Shown: positions 44,285 to 55,725, counted from the first letter of the stretch. The stretch is 64,000 bases of DNA from Hemerocallis citrina (GCA_017893485.1 CM030360.1:6870467-6934466), one strand, 5' to 3'. Translations and numbers: made by a program. The notes: generated from the letters alone by a model not told the origin.

Positions 44285-44672
44285 TGAATTAATGAAGAAA
44301 AGACAAAAAGAAGAAGAAATAAAAAGAAGAGAAATGAGGAGAGAAGTCTAGGAAAGAAGAAAGAAAAAGAGAAAGAAAGAAAAAGATAAAGAAAGAGGAA
44401 GAAGAAAGATAGAGAAGTCGAAGAAGAAGGAGAGAAAGAGAAAGAAGTTGGAGAGAGAGAGAAGCCGGGAAAGAAAGGGAAGAAAAGAAAGAAGAAGACA
44501 ACTCGGGAGCAAGCTTCGTAGAAGAGAGAGAGTGAGAATCCGGTAGTAGAGGCGGGAGCAAGAAAGAAAGAGAGAGAGTAGGAGCTCAAATTTTTTTGGC
44601 AAATGGAAAGAAGAGATCAAGAATCGGTAGCGGGTATGAAGAGAAAATCGGTGAAAAAAGAAAGAGAAGTGG
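44285..44672 (+). repeat. Purine-rich tract (GA-rich), possible LOG 5' leader
   Basis: Nearly pure A/G for ~300 bases (AAGAAAGAAAAAGAGAAAGA-type). Minus-strand frames over it are Leu/Ser/Phe shadows. It ends directly before the LOG start, so it could be the captured 5' untranslated leader or a low-complexity expansion in the element. Confidence 0.6.
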
Positions 44673-44674
44673 GT

Positions 44675-45332
44675 ATGAAGAAGCTTTCTTCATCTTCATC
44701 ATCTTCATCGAGATTCAGCAGAATGTGTATTTTATGGCAGTAGCTCTGGTAAAAGTGCTAACTACCAAGAAGCCGCGATCGAGTTCGGCAAGGAGCTTGT
44801 AGAGAGGAATATCGATATCGTCTACGGTGGTGGGAGCATAGGATTGATGGGCCTGGTTTCTGACACCGTTCGTGATGGTGGCCGACACGTTTTGGGAGTG
44901 ATTCCCAAGTCGCTGATGCCGAAGGAGATTACTGGGAGAATTGTGGGAGATGTTAGAGTTGTCTCTAACATGCACGAGAGGAAGGCTGAAATGGCTCGTG
45001 TTGCTGATGCTTTCATAGCCTTGCCCAGAGGTTATGGAACATTTGAGGAGTTGTTTGAAGTGATCACATGGGCTTAACTGGGGATCCACAGCAAACCGGT
45101 GGGTCTTTTAAATGTTGATGGATATCAGGATTCGCTTCTGTCTTTTATAGATTCAGCTGTAGCTGAGGAGTTTATATCCAGTAAGGCCAGACACATCTTG
45201 AGTTCAGCCCCATCACCTAAGGAGTTACTCAGAAAATTGGAGGAGTATGTGCCGGAGGGAGATGAGCTTGTGACTCAGCTGAACTGGGATGTTAGCGATG
45301 TCGGTGGTTCTGATTCTGAGCCCAGACATTAA
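44675..45332 (+). pseudogene. LOG: LOG (cytokinin riboside 5'-monophosphate phosphoribohydrolase) retrocopy
   Basis: Plant LOG proteins release active cytokinin bases from their nucleotides. Likely start ATG at 44,675 ([11 protein letters not shown]). A shift of one or two bases near 44,730-44,735 moves the frame; then [45 protein letters not shown] and PRGYGTFEE follow in one phase. A stop TAA at 45,075-45,077 replaces an expected Gln codon of TWAQLG; the phase continues [15 protein letters not shown] to a normal end at 45,332. The catalytic PGGxGTxxE motif has Arg for the first Gly (45,027), and CVFCGSS is CVFYGSS. No intron interrupts it, whereas plant LOG genes have several, so it derives from spliced mRNA. 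It is in the sense of element D and cannot make a working enzyme. Confidence 0.9.
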
Positions 45333-45517
45333 ATTTTTGAGTCCTCCAGTTGAGGGTGCACAATTTGTCTTGAGTTGTTTTCGTATCTTTGTACTCTTTG
45401 TTTCGTTTATCTTCTATAGTACTCTTGATTGAAGAGTATTGCATTCGCTTCTTAGCTATCCTATATCCCGCCTGAGTAAATTTTGAGGACAAAATTTTTT
45501 TGTAAGGTGGGTATGAT
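45333..45517 (+). other. LOG-3' LTR junction and polypurine tract of D
   Basis: After the LOG stop come ~150 bp of AT-rich DNA, possibly LOG 3' leader, without a poly-A run. Then GAGGACAAAATTTTTTT and AAGGTGGG (45,504-45,511), the purine tract before the LTR. Confidence 0.65.
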
Positions 45518-48443
45518 TGTAACTCCCTGTTCCAGTTGTATGTATTTTATTACGTGAATTTTTGTACTTCAATTTTCAGATTAGTTTTATTTTTCTCTTT
45601 GGAGAATATTTTTTTGGTCAATTCCATAATTTTGTGATTTTTCGACCGGAGTTTAAATACAAATTTTAAACCCTGATTAATCCTAATCATAATCCTAACC
45701 CGCTCTCGCTAATCACTCACTCAAAGCCAAACCACCATGCCTAATTCGACGCCTAACTTTCTCATTTTTCTCCTACTCCACCACCCTACTACTCCTAATC
45801 CTCTCTAATCCGTCAACCTCCCCTTCTGTCTTCTTTTACAATTTTCTACACCCCCATCTCTTTCTCCCCTTATTTTATACACACACCATGCATGCATGCA
45901 CACTCATTATAAATTATATATATATAATGTACACATTCAAATACACTTGCACACACCATGCACATATGGTCTCTTTCCTTTCTTTATATTTATATACACA
46001 CATACACATACAGCACAATCCTATCTCTTTCTTTCTATATATATATATACACACACACATAGCACACCTCACCCTCATCTCTACGTCTCATTCTTCACTT
46101 CTCATTCTCTTCATCTGCCTTCTTCAAACCCGAGAGCTCAAGCAACCCCCGAGATCCACTTTACCCTCCAACTTCGAGCCGACGACTGTGCTTCTACGGT
46201 CCCGTGAACCCCGAAGAACAACCCGAACTCACTCCGTCTCTACACGTCGTGCCACCTTGTTGTTATTGTCATTCACCGTTGCTACCGTTGCTCACTCGTT
46301 ACCATTCTTACCGCCGTTATGCCACCGTCCATTGCCGACGTCGCTTCTTCTTTCTGTGGTTAACACCACCACCGTAATTGTCATGTTATAATGCGAGTAT
46401 CTTGTACACTCTTTTTGTTCTCGTACAAGCATTTTTCTTGGACTCGTGGCAAGTATTCTAGTTGTTATCATATTTTATTGTCAAATTCCATTTTAGTCAC
46501 TTGTTTCATGCTATATCAACTCAAGAGTGAACCGTTAACACATTTCGAATCCTGTTATCGAATATCGAATATTCATCCTTACTATCTCTAAATTTTTTTG
46601 ACCTTGCACTAAGAATTCGACCATGTTCTCAATACTGGATTGAAGATTTTCTACATGAAAATTGTAGCCCATCGAGTCCCGAATCTAGAACATCTTACAG
46701 TTTCTCAATCGGAAGCATAGATTCTGAGATATCGCGATTTTAGTATTGTCATATCGTGAATTTCTGAACCTGCACAGGATCACTAACCGGTCTCTTGTAC
46801 TGAAAATTTGACCATGTTTCCGATACTGTTCCCAATACTGGATCGAAAAATTTTCTACATGAAAATCGTAGCCCTTCGAGTCCAGATATCCAGAACATCC
46901 TACAGTTTATCAATCCGATGTATAGATTGTGAGATATCGCAATTCTAGTATTGTGACTCTGAATTTGCAGAATGCGCGCGAAACATCGAAACCAGGGAAG
47001 AATGAATTTAGTATGCATAGCTACTGTCTCTAGAATATATCGTGTGAATATGCGTTGGAACCGGAAGAGAGTCTACTTTCTAGAATCTCTGACGGAATCA
47101 GATTTTCTTTCCTGTAACAAAGGGAAAGTGAATTTGAATGCAGATATGTCAAGTTGTCTAAAAATTCATCTCTACGTTTTTGCATATAAACTCGTTATTT
47201 TTTATATTTATTGAACTGAGTGTATTATTGTTCTTATAATAATAACTTTAATAAATATAATAGGTTGATAGCATGCATTTTATACCACTTGATAATTTAT
47301 AATAACTACTCTCGATACATGTACCCGTTTTATCTCATACCATGATTATTGTACTTGATATTTTTCTAGATTCTTAATTAATTGCCTTGATTTCACCGTT
47401 CCACTAGTCGTACCAACTGCATGTTCATAATTAATTATTAAAGAATAACAAGCCGGGGTTATAAAGGTACGACTTAATAGTGGACAATATAGGAGAGTAT
47501 TCTCGGAAGCCGAAATTGTGATTCTTGATTCTTGATTCTTGATTACACAATTCTTGATTACATAATTCTCGATTACATGATTCATGATTACATATCTTGA
47601 TACTTTCACTGGAAGACCCGAGTACATAATCCTATAGAATTCACTACATAAGTCTAAACGTCACATGATTGATATGCACCGAATTTGTGGTATGAGACAC
47701 AGAATTGCATGCATTAGATAAGTTAATAAAACAGATAAACTTGAGATTTTCACTAAGCATGATTCTTGATTACATGACTCTTGATTCTTGATTACATGAC
47801 TCTTGATTACATGACTCTCGATCCTTGATTACATGATTATCGATTAACTGAGCCTAGGTTGTCAATTGCTTATACCTTGAAGTCTTGAATATATTAGTTA
47901 CAGTTATTACTTACATGATCATATTGTCCCAGTTTTTGCTTCCTTCTATATTGTATTTGCACTGTTATTTCTTATTTCTTCCATATTATATCTTGTTATA
48001 TTACCTTTTTTACTGCTTGTTGCTATTTGCTGTCCGAAGTTTGCTCTAACGGGTTACCTTTTCTATTTTTCTTTGAGTTAATAATTATACAGGTCCTGAT
48101 GGACCCGCGGAACAGACTTTCTAGATGATCGTTGCTACTTTATTACTACTTCATATTATTTTTCTTTCAGTCGCTATTTTATCTAGTTGTTATAGCGAAC
48201 TGCTTATCGTACTGTTTTAATTATGGCACCTTGTATTCCCGGGCATCTTGACCCGATGTTGATGTATTATCTAGATGATGGTTATTCTATTTTCAGCTCA
48301 TGTGATTATTATATTTACCTGCGTGAATGTGTTATAAAGATCTTGTTGAGCTTATAATTGTACAGCTTATGGATGATGTATGTCATTTGCTGGACCTCAA
48401 TTTCGTGTCTGTATTTCCATATAGTGGGAAGCGGGGCATGACA
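45518..48443 (+). repeat. 3' LTR of element D (2,926 bp)
   Basis: Begins TGTAACTCCC after the purine tract and ends GGGGCATGACA. Its first ~1.09 kb (with a CT-rich stretch and TATA-rich DNA at 45,890-46,060) has no partner in the truncated 5' LTR; the remaining ~1.83 kb matches 41,005-42,839 with many substitutions, so D is not recent. Confidence 0.8.
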
Positions 48444-48459
48444 AACACAGAAGATATTC

Positions 48460-48464
48460 CAACC
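48460..48464. repeat. Target site duplication of the Copia element, left copy
   Basis: CAACC, repeated at 55,726-55,730. Confidence 0.9.
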
Positions 48465-49434
48465 TGTTGAATTTTAGTTTGGTGTGCACAAAATGTGCTA
48501 ACTTGTACTAATAAGTATGAATTTAGTGTGTCAGATTTTTAGGATCAGTTAACATCAAGAAGAGATCTAAGAGAGATTCACAAATATACAAACAATGAAA
48601 GTAATAAAGGAAGATTGCATATACGAGCAAAAGAGGAAGTTATTCAAAAGGAGTACACAATTAATTGGTCTTCAAGCAATCTATCAAGTCTAGATTTTTT
48701 CGTGAGATTATTATTGTATTTGATTGAATTAAAGATCGATTTATTTATAGTAAGAAAATAAAGTGGATTCGAAATATACCACCAAGACCGGTCGATCGTA
48801 CATAATGTCGGTCGATCGCATCACAGTCGACTGCAACTTTAGTTGCTTAAGACAGTGATCGACCTTTCATCTCTCTAGCTACGTTAGAGAGCTAAACGGT
48901 CGACCGCACGTTTTGACGGTCGACCGCAACTTGAGCTGTATACTCTTTTGGAACGTATCGTTTCTATATTTGATCGATACACTTCCTCTTCTACTTAAAT
49001 GAACGAATCCACTGTGTCTTCTCTACCAATTACTTCTGAGAAAAATATTTTGAAATAATCCTTCGATAATCAATCCGAGTGTGAGCATGAATTTGTTTGT
49101 ATTCTTCAGTCAAGATCTCAAAACGATCTTGAGTTTTCTTTTTATTTCTTTTCCACTTCAGTGAGATTGACAGGACTTGGATTAGAAGTCCCGTGGGTGT
49201 AATAGGTCTCTCGGCCTGCATCCGAGAATCACTGTACAGGGGTTTTAAGTATAGTGGAATGCTTGTGGCGGAGAATTGCTATACGTAGGTGGTGTGGACG
49301 TAGACCTGGGGGTCGAACCATGTTATATCGCTGCATCATCTGTGTTTGCTTACTTTACTTTACTTTATTTCTTTAATTTTTAATTCCGCATGATCACCCT
49401 ATTCACCCCCCCCCCCCCCTAAGGGTGATTAACA
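48465..49434 (+). repeat. 5' LTR of the Copia element (970 bp)
   Basis: Starts TGTTGAATTTTAG and ends GGTGATTAACA. Contains several GTCGATCG/GTCGACCG sites (48,788-48,935) and a C run at 49,406-49,419. Confidence 0.93.
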
Positions 49435-49435
49435 A

Positions 49436-49450
49436 TGGTATCAAAGTGAG
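49436..49450 (+). other. Primer binding site of the Copia element
   Basis: TGGTATCAAAGTGAG, one base after the LTR; the first eight bases match tRNA-Met-type sites. Confidence 0.75.
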
Positions 49451-49489
49451 GTGCTTATAAAAAGCTTAAAGGTTTAAGCAAAAGTCCCA

Positions 49490-51441
49490 ATGGTCGAAAT
49501 CCCTCCTCCCCAAAACTTGTACTCATTGGAGCCCTTCGTTTCCAATGGGACAAGTCATACACGATCACCATTTTTTGATGGAAAATGCTATGACGTCTGG
49601 AAAGTTCGTATGTCTCATTTCTTACAGATGCTCGGAGAAGAGGTATGGAATGTATGTATCAACAAAACAGAAATCCCAGTTAGCGATGGAAAGAAGGCAT
49701 TCACACCGGCGAGTTGGCCCTCAAGACAGCAAATTCCAAAGCAATGACGACTCTTTATGCAGGGTTCAACAATGAAGAGATAATGCGATGAGGGCACAAC
49801 TGCAAAACAGCTTACGAGATCTGGAACAACATGCTGAAGCGGCATGAAGGAACCGCTTCCGAGGTAAAAGCTAAAGTGAATTTGTGTTTTTATAAATTTG
49901 ATGTGTTTCGCATGTTGCCAGGGGAGAACGTGGATCAAATGCTCGCCCGGTTTGACATCATTGCACATGAACTTGAGAGCTTGGGTAAGGCGCTTGATGA
50001 TGACCGAAAGGTCGGAAAGCTCATAAGCTGTCTCACGCTAGAATGGGACGTTAAGGAAGTGGCAATGAGGGAAACTCTTAAAGAGAAGGGATTCGATTAC
50101 TATACATTTCAAGGAAAGCTAAAAACGTATGAGATGGAAATGTTAGAGACAAAATGATACAGGCAGAATATCGGGATCGAACCAAAGACCGAGGAGAGAA
50201 CTGTTGCACTAAAGGCAGAAAGGGCCCGACCATAAAAAGCTGATTCAGAACATGAGGAGTCAGACGAGGACATTGCTCTATTAACAAGACAATTTCGTAA
50301 GTACCTCAAAAACAAAAAATATGGCAGGTATCAAGAAGAAAGGAAAAAGGATAAAGAGGATGTATGCTACAAGTGTAAGAAGCCCGGACACATCCGTGCA
50401 AACTACCCTAGTCAACATGACAGGAACAGGAAATATTATCGCTCAAATCCAAGACAGAAGAAGAAGGCCCTAAAGGCAAGATGGCTAGACTCGGACTCAA
50501 GTCAGGAAGAGCAAGACCACGGCGACGTCGGCTTCATGGCTCTTGGGAGTGGTGAGGTGCAATCACCTTCCCAAGAAGAGGTAATCGAACAACCAACTTA
50601 TGATGAACTCATAGATATATGTAATGATTTGAAAGACTATGCCAAGAAACTAAGTCGTGAACTTAGAAAATATATTAAAAAAAATCTAATGAAATACACA
50701 AGGCCTGCATAACAAAAAATCACAAACTGAAAAATAAGAATGCTCTAATTTTTGAAAAACTTGAGTCATGTCAAAAAGATCATGATATATTGCTAGAAGA
50801 AAATGAGATGTTGAAATAATAAATTCGTGAATCGCTAACAAAGCATGATGATCACTTAAAAGAGATTCAGGAGAAATCTGTCTATATTGCCAAGCTCACA
50901 AATGACTTAGACGAATGTAAAAGGAAATTTGATGAAGTAGTGGAAGGATGTAATGAAGCCCTTAATCAAAATTGAATCCTTGATGCCATGCTAGAAACTC
51001 TTCGTTGGAACACAAAAGATGAAGAGATAACTAGAAAAATACTGTGTAAAAAGGTAATTGAGCTCGAAAAAAATTATTGAAAAGCATGAAGGGCCCAGTT
51101 ACTTTTTTACAAAGAATTCAAGATTCTATCATGATAATAGAGGGCTTGGTTACTAAGAGCCAATACCTCATCAAAAACCATCATGTCATACACACTTGTA
51201 TAAAAATCAGCTTAATCACAAAACAAAAATAAATCATACAAGTGTGCATGACCCAAGGCATAGTCGAATCACATGTAATTTTTGCTGTAAACTAGGGCAT
51301 ATTTCTTATAACTGTTCAATGAAAGGAAATACTAATCTTGTGTGGGTGAGAAAGGATACAAATGCAGGTTCAAAACAAACTTGGGTACGCAAAGCTATGC
51401 CTACTAATCTTGGTGTAGGTACCCCAACGTATCAAGACTGA
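49490..51441 (+). pseudogene. gag region of the Copia element, frames broken
   Basis: ATG at 49,490 begins a Copia gag (FDGKCYDVWKVRMSHFLQML). The frame shifts near 49,720, has a stop near 49,786, and resumes 49,831-50,157 (ASEVKAKVNLCFYKFDVFRM, LARFDIIAHELESLGK; the UBN2-type gag domain). The knuckle CYKCKKPGHIRANY (about 50,366-50,410) has Tyr for the last Cys. A coiled-coil-like stretch with several stops follows (50,600-51,080). A second knuckle CNFCCKLGHISYNC (about 51,270) is intact. It would form the particle shell and bind RNA; it is non-functional as it stands. Confidence 0.85.
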
Positions 51442-52630
51442 AGATCGGTGGTACCTTGATAGTGGTTGTTCAAATCACATGACTGGTGACAGCAGATACT
51501 TTTCATCACTATCAAGGGAAAAGGGGAAGGACATCATCTTTGGAGACAATAGCACTGGTCAAACCATTGGTAAAGGTAAAATTAGCTTTGGTTCTTCATG
51601 CTCCATTGAGGATGTCCTATTGGTAAGAGGTCTAAAGCACAACTTTATTAGTGTTAGTCAACTATGTGATAAAGGGTATACTGTTACTTTTGATAAAAGC
51701 ACATGCACTGTATTAGATAACAATAAAGATTGTTTACTTCTTGCTAACGGATGCAATAATATATATGTCATAAATTCAAATGAATTAGCACAAGAAAGTA
51801 TGAGATGCGTTGTCGCACGGTATGAGGATGGATGGCTATGGCATCGTAGGCTTGGTCACACGCACATGGACAATCTCAACAAACTTGTAAGCAAAGAGCT
51901 TGTGAGAGGAATTCCTAAAATTAAGTTCGAAAATGACAAACCATGTGAATCATGCCAATTCGATAAGCAAACAAAAAGTTCGCACAGACCAAAGAAAATG
52001 GTATCAACTTCTAGACCTCTTGAACTTTTGCACATGGATCTTTTTGGTCCATCACGAACATGTAGTAATGGTGGTGCACGATATGCATTTGTTATTGTTG
52101 ATGACTATAGTAGATTTACTTGGGTTGCCTTCTTGCCAAAAAAAGATGAAACTGTACATGTATTTCAAAAAAAAATTCGTAGAGTGGAAAATGAGAAAAG
52201 CCTCACCATTGTTACTATTCGTAGTGATCATGGTAGGGAATTTCAAAACGAACTCTTCACATCATTTTGTGACAAAAAAGGAATAAAACATGAGTTCGCA
52301 TGTCCTCGCACTCCCCAACAAAATGGGGTTGTTGAAAGGAAGAATCGATCTCTTCAAGAAATGGCCCGTACAATGCTTAGTGAAAAAGATTTACCTAAGT
52401 CATTTTGGACAGAGGCTGTCAATACAGCATGCTATACCATAAACCAAGTAATCATCAGAAAGTATCTTGAGAAAACCCCTTTTGAACTATATTATGGCAA
52501 AACTCCCAACCCAAGCTACTTTTGTGTCTTCGGATGCAAAGTATTCATTTTAAATACTCTTGATAATTTAGGGAAGTTTGATCGTAAGAGTGATGAAGGT
52601 ATTTTCCTAGGATACTCTCTTAATAGCTAA
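51419..52630 (+). CDS. Copia protease end and integrase
   Basis: An open phase from 51,419 gives WYLDSGCSNHMTG (protease active site DSG, Asp codon 51,458). Then comes the pre-integrase region WHRRLGHTHMDNLNKL...CESCQFDKQ (HHCC zinc site). The integrase core follows: Asp in MDLFGP, Asp in RSDHGREF, Glu in NGVVERKN, then PFELYYGKTPN and GIFLGYS. It ends at TAA (52,628-52,630); the following codons PYHVFNKR continue the family pattern in the same phase, so the stop is a point mutation. Upstream gag is one frame away, so a shift lies near 51,420-51,440. The integrase domain looks intact. Confidence 0.9.
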   Translation, partial: VPQRIKTEDRWYLDSGCSNHMTGDSRYFSSLSREKGKDIIFGDNSTGQTIGKGKISFGSSCSIEDVLLVRGLKHNFISVSQLCDKGYTVTFDKSTCTVLDNNKDCLLLANGCNNIYVINSNELAQESMRCVVARYEDGWLWHRRLGHTHMDNLNKLVSKELVRGIPKIKFENDKPCESCQFDKQTKSSHRPKKMVSTSRPLELLHMDLFGPSRTCSNGGARYAFVIVDDYSRFTWVAFLPKKDETVHVFQKKIRRVENEKSLTIVTIRSDHGREFQNELFTSFCDKKGIKHEFACPRTPQQNGVVERKNRSLQEMARTMLSEKDLPKSFWTEAVNTACYTINQVIIRKYLEKTPFELYYGKTPNPSYFCVFGCKVFILNTLDNLGKFDRKSDEGIFLGYSLNS

Positions 52631-53868
52631 CCATATCATGTATTTAACAAAAGAATATGCATTACTCACGAATCTATTGATGTTGTTTTTTATGAAACTA
52701 ACCCTTACTCCAAAGAGATATTACATATTGTTGATGATGATGAGGCAGGAGTTCGTGTTGAAAAGAAACATGTTCATATTGAAGAAGAACCACAAGCAAA
52801 TGATCAAAATAAAATGGTGCTTCAAGACAAAGATGAACCTAAAAACCAAATTGATGAGATGCCTACAAAACAAATTGATGCCATGGAAGATGAAAATACA
52901 CAACATCAAGACCCCAGAAGTGAGAAATGTCCCGCATGAAAAATCATGTCTAGTCATCCTCCATCTCTTATACGGAGTGATATGTCTAAAGGGAAAATGC
53001 TGGATGAGTTCGAAATGAGTATGATAGGCGAACTAACCTATTTCCTTGGACTTCAAATACAACAAAGAAAGGATGGAATATTCATAAATCAATCTAAGTA
53101 CGCCAAAGAACTTGTCAAGAAATTCGGACTTGAAAATGCAAATGCCTACAAAATTCCAATGGCCACTACCACTAAGCTATCTAAAGACAAAACTGGTAAT
53201 AACGTTGATATTTCTACTTACAGAGGTATGATTGGTAGTTTGCTTTACATTACTGCATCGTGTCCTGATATTATGTTTAGTATCTGTTTATGTGCACGTT
53301 TTCAATCATTTCCTCAAGAATCACATTTGGTTGCCGTTAAGCGTATCGGTATCTTAAAGGCACACCAAATACTGGTCTTTGGTACCCGAAAAATAGAAAT
53401 TACTCTTGTAGGATACTCTGATGCAGATTATGCTGGCAACTTAACTGATAGAAAGAGCACCAGTGGTACATGTTACTTCTTGGGCGACTGCCTTGTTTCG
53501 TGGGCATCCAAGAAGCAAAATTCCGTTCCTCTTTCGACTGCCGAAGCTGAATACATTGCGGTAGAATCCTGTTGTGCGCATGTATTATGGATGAAACATA
53601 CTCTCGAAGATTATAAGGTATTCTTTGACCTATAAAATGTAACAATACTAGAACCGTACACATGACTAAAAATTCTGACCAACACAGTCGCACAAAACAC
53701 ATTGATATTAGATATCATTTTATTAAAGATCACTTTCAAAAAGGAGAAATTTTACTTGAGTATATTTCTAGTGATTCACAACTTGCAGATATTTTTACAA
53801 AACCTTTAGACGAAAAATGTTTTTACTTCTTGAGAGGGGCATTAAATGTTATTGATTTTTCATCCTAA
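52631..53868 (+). pseudogene. Copia reverse transcriptase/RNase H, catalytic RT deleted
   Basis: The phase runs on through an acidic linker to a stop near 52,937. From 52,946 comes SHPPSLIRSDMSKGKML joined directly to DEFEMSMIGELTYFLGLQI. The second part lies after the YVDD active site in normal Copia RT, so about 200 residues containing the catalytic core are missing. The remaining RT end and RNase H follow (GYSDADYAG, STAEAEYIA). A frame change near 53,635 precedes CNNTRT (Asp of the CDNTSA block replaced by Asn), SRTKHIDIRYHF and DSQLADIFTKPLD, ending at 53,868. Confidence 0.88.
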
Positions 53869-54737
53869 AAGTTGTTTTGTGTGAGTCGGTCGACCGGATC
53901 AGTCTCAGGTTTTTGACTACTTACCATTTCTTGAAATTATGCCTATTGCGGTTGACCGTAAGGTCGACCGGCTCGTCCTCTGTGACCTCTGCTAGTTTTA
54001 CAGTCGACCGGTATGCTCTCTGGATAATTTTTTGCAAAATTGTGTTTTGCGGTCGACCGGTATGCTCTTTTGATAAATTTTTTGCAAAATCGTGTTTTGC
54101 GGTCGACCGGTATGCTCTATGGATAATTTTTTGTAAAGTTGTGTTTTGCAGTCGACCGTACGGTCAACCGGTTCTCTCTCTGACCTTGTTTTTCAAAACT
54201 TTATAAAATCAATGATTCCTCTCTCAATCTCTTGATTTCTTTGTTGCTTTCATGTGTATTGGGGAGAATCTCAAATCTGTGATATTATGTAGAGCTCTCC
54301 CTGTATATCAAAGAGTCTCGTTATCAATGGTATCATGTAAGAAGATTCTCTTCCAAATTTTTCTAAATTTGTAATATCTTCGAAGGTGCCTTTTTGTTAT
54401 TTTAATTGATGATTGGTTTTATGAACTTTCCAAAGATTATTTTACTTCTGTCTCCTATATCTATCCCTTCTTGGTGTGTTCCAAAATTGGGGAGAATGTT
54501 TTTAGAATGTTTTCAAACGATTTTCAAATCATTTCATGAATTAATGCTCTCATTCCTCCCTTATAATTGTTCATTAAGTTCTGAATTACAGGTGATATTA
54601 TATTAAAGGGGAGTATTCGCTCTCTTAAAAAGCTCTTTCTATATGAAAATCTGTTTTACAGAATGTATTAAATTCAGGGGGGGTATTTCCATACTGTGTT
54701 TTAATTTTAAAACATTCGTGCATGTTTTGTTCACACC
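53869..54737. repeat. Copia 3' untranslated region with GTCGACCG repeats
   Basis: No gene and no envelope-like frame is seen. Three units of about 50 bp, each with GTCGACCGGTATGCTCT and AATTTTTTGCAAAAT, start at 54,003, 54,052 and 54,102. More GTCGACCG copies lie at 53,888, 53,972 and 54,152. Confidence 0.75.
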
Positions 54738-54749
54738 AAAAGGGGGAGA
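54738..54749 (+). other. Polypurine tract of the Copia element
   Basis: AAAAGGGGGAGA, one base before the 3' LTR. Confidence 0.9.
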
Positions 54750-54750
54750 T

Positions 54751-55725
54751 TGTTGACTCTTAGTTTGGTGTGCACAAAACGTGCTAACTTGTAATAATAA
54801 GTTTAAATTTAGTGTGTAAGATTTTCAGGATCAATTAACATCAAGAAGTGATCTAAGAGAGATTCACAAATAAACAAACAAGGAAAGTAATAAAGGGAGA
54901 TTGCATATACGAGCAAAATAGGAAGTTTTTCAAAAGGAGTTCACAATTAATTGGTCTTCAAGCAATCTATCAAGACTGGATTTTTTTGTGAGATTATTAT
55001 TGTATATGATTGATTAAAGATGGATTTATTTATGGTAAGAAAACAAAGTGGATTCGAAATATACAGCCAAGACCGGTCGGCCGTTCATAATATCGGTCGA
55101 CCGCATCACAGTTGACCGCAACTTTAGTTGCTTAAGACAGCGGTCGACCTTTCATCTCTCTAGCTACACCAGAGAGCTGAACGGTCGACCACACATTTTT
55201 GACGGTCGACCGCAACTTGAGCTGTACACTGTTTTGGAACGTATCGTTTCTATATTTGATCGATACACTTCCTCTTCTACTTAAATGAACGAATCCACTT
55301 TGTCTTCTCTACTAATTACTTCTAAGAAAAATATTTTGAAATAATCCTTCGATAATCAATCCAAGTGTGAGCGTGAATTTGTTTGTATTCTTCAGTCAAG
55401 ATCTCAATACAATCTTTAGTTTTCTTTTTATTTCTTTTCCACTTCGGTGAGATTGACAGGACTTGGATTAGAAGTCCTGTGGGTGTAACAGGTCTCTCGG
55501 CCTTAATTCGAGAATCACTGTACAAGGGGTTTTAAGTATAGTGGAACGCTTGTGGCGGAGAATTGCTACACGTAGGTGGTGTGCACGTCGACCTGGGGGT
55601 CGAACCACGTTATATCGCTGTGTCATCTGTGTTTTCTTACTTTACTTTACTTTATTTCTTTAATTTTTAATTCTGCACGATCACCCTATTCACCCCCCCC
55701 CCCCCCCCCTTAAGGGTGATTAACA
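54751..55725 (+). repeat. 3' LTR of the Copia element (975 bp)
   Basis: Matches 48,465-49,434 with many substitutions. Contains GTCGACCG sites (55,070-55,210) and a C run (55,692-55,709). Its last ~90 bp recur at 60,589-60,656. Confidence 0.93.

Larger units (their letters stand above)
41005..48443 (+). mobile_element. Non-autonomous Gypsy-like element D carrying a LOG gene copy
   Basis: Structure: truncated 5' LTR (41,005-42,839), tRNA-Met primer site (42,849), gag and protease remnants, purine-rich stretch, LOG retrocopy (44,675-45,332), polypurine region and full 3' LTR (45,518-48,443). No reverse transcriptase or integrase motif is present in the 2.7-kb interior. LTR ends TGTAACTCCC...GGGGCATGACA, the primer site and the 'GAGGACAAAA...AAGGTGGG' tract resemble plant chromovirus (Tekay/Del) elements (inference). 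The left ~1.1 kb of the 5' LTR is missing at the junction with TnpD. Confidence 0.75.
48465..55725 (+). mobile_element. Ty1/Copia element, full length but defective (7.26 kb)
   Basis: LTRs 48,465-49,434 and 54,751-55,725 (both TGTTGA...TTAACA), TSD CAACC, tRNA-Met-type primer site at 49,436 and purine tract AAAAGGGGGAGA at 54,738. Domain order gag, protease, integrase, RT, RNase H is Copia. Frames are broken in several places and most of RT is deleted, so it cannot move alone. The LTRs differ at several percent of positions, making it older than E2. The purine tract and pol resemble SIRE or Tork lineages; I cannot decide which. Confidence 0.93.

Noticed and set aside
44272..44620. Three overlapping minus-strand frames rich in Leu, Ser and Phe.
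   Set aside because: Complement of the GA-rich tract; low complexity only.
53869..54737. An envelope-like gene after Copia RNase H, as in some SIRE elements.
   Set aside because: Only short frames between GTCGACCG repeats; no transmembrane or coiled-coil pattern of adequate length.
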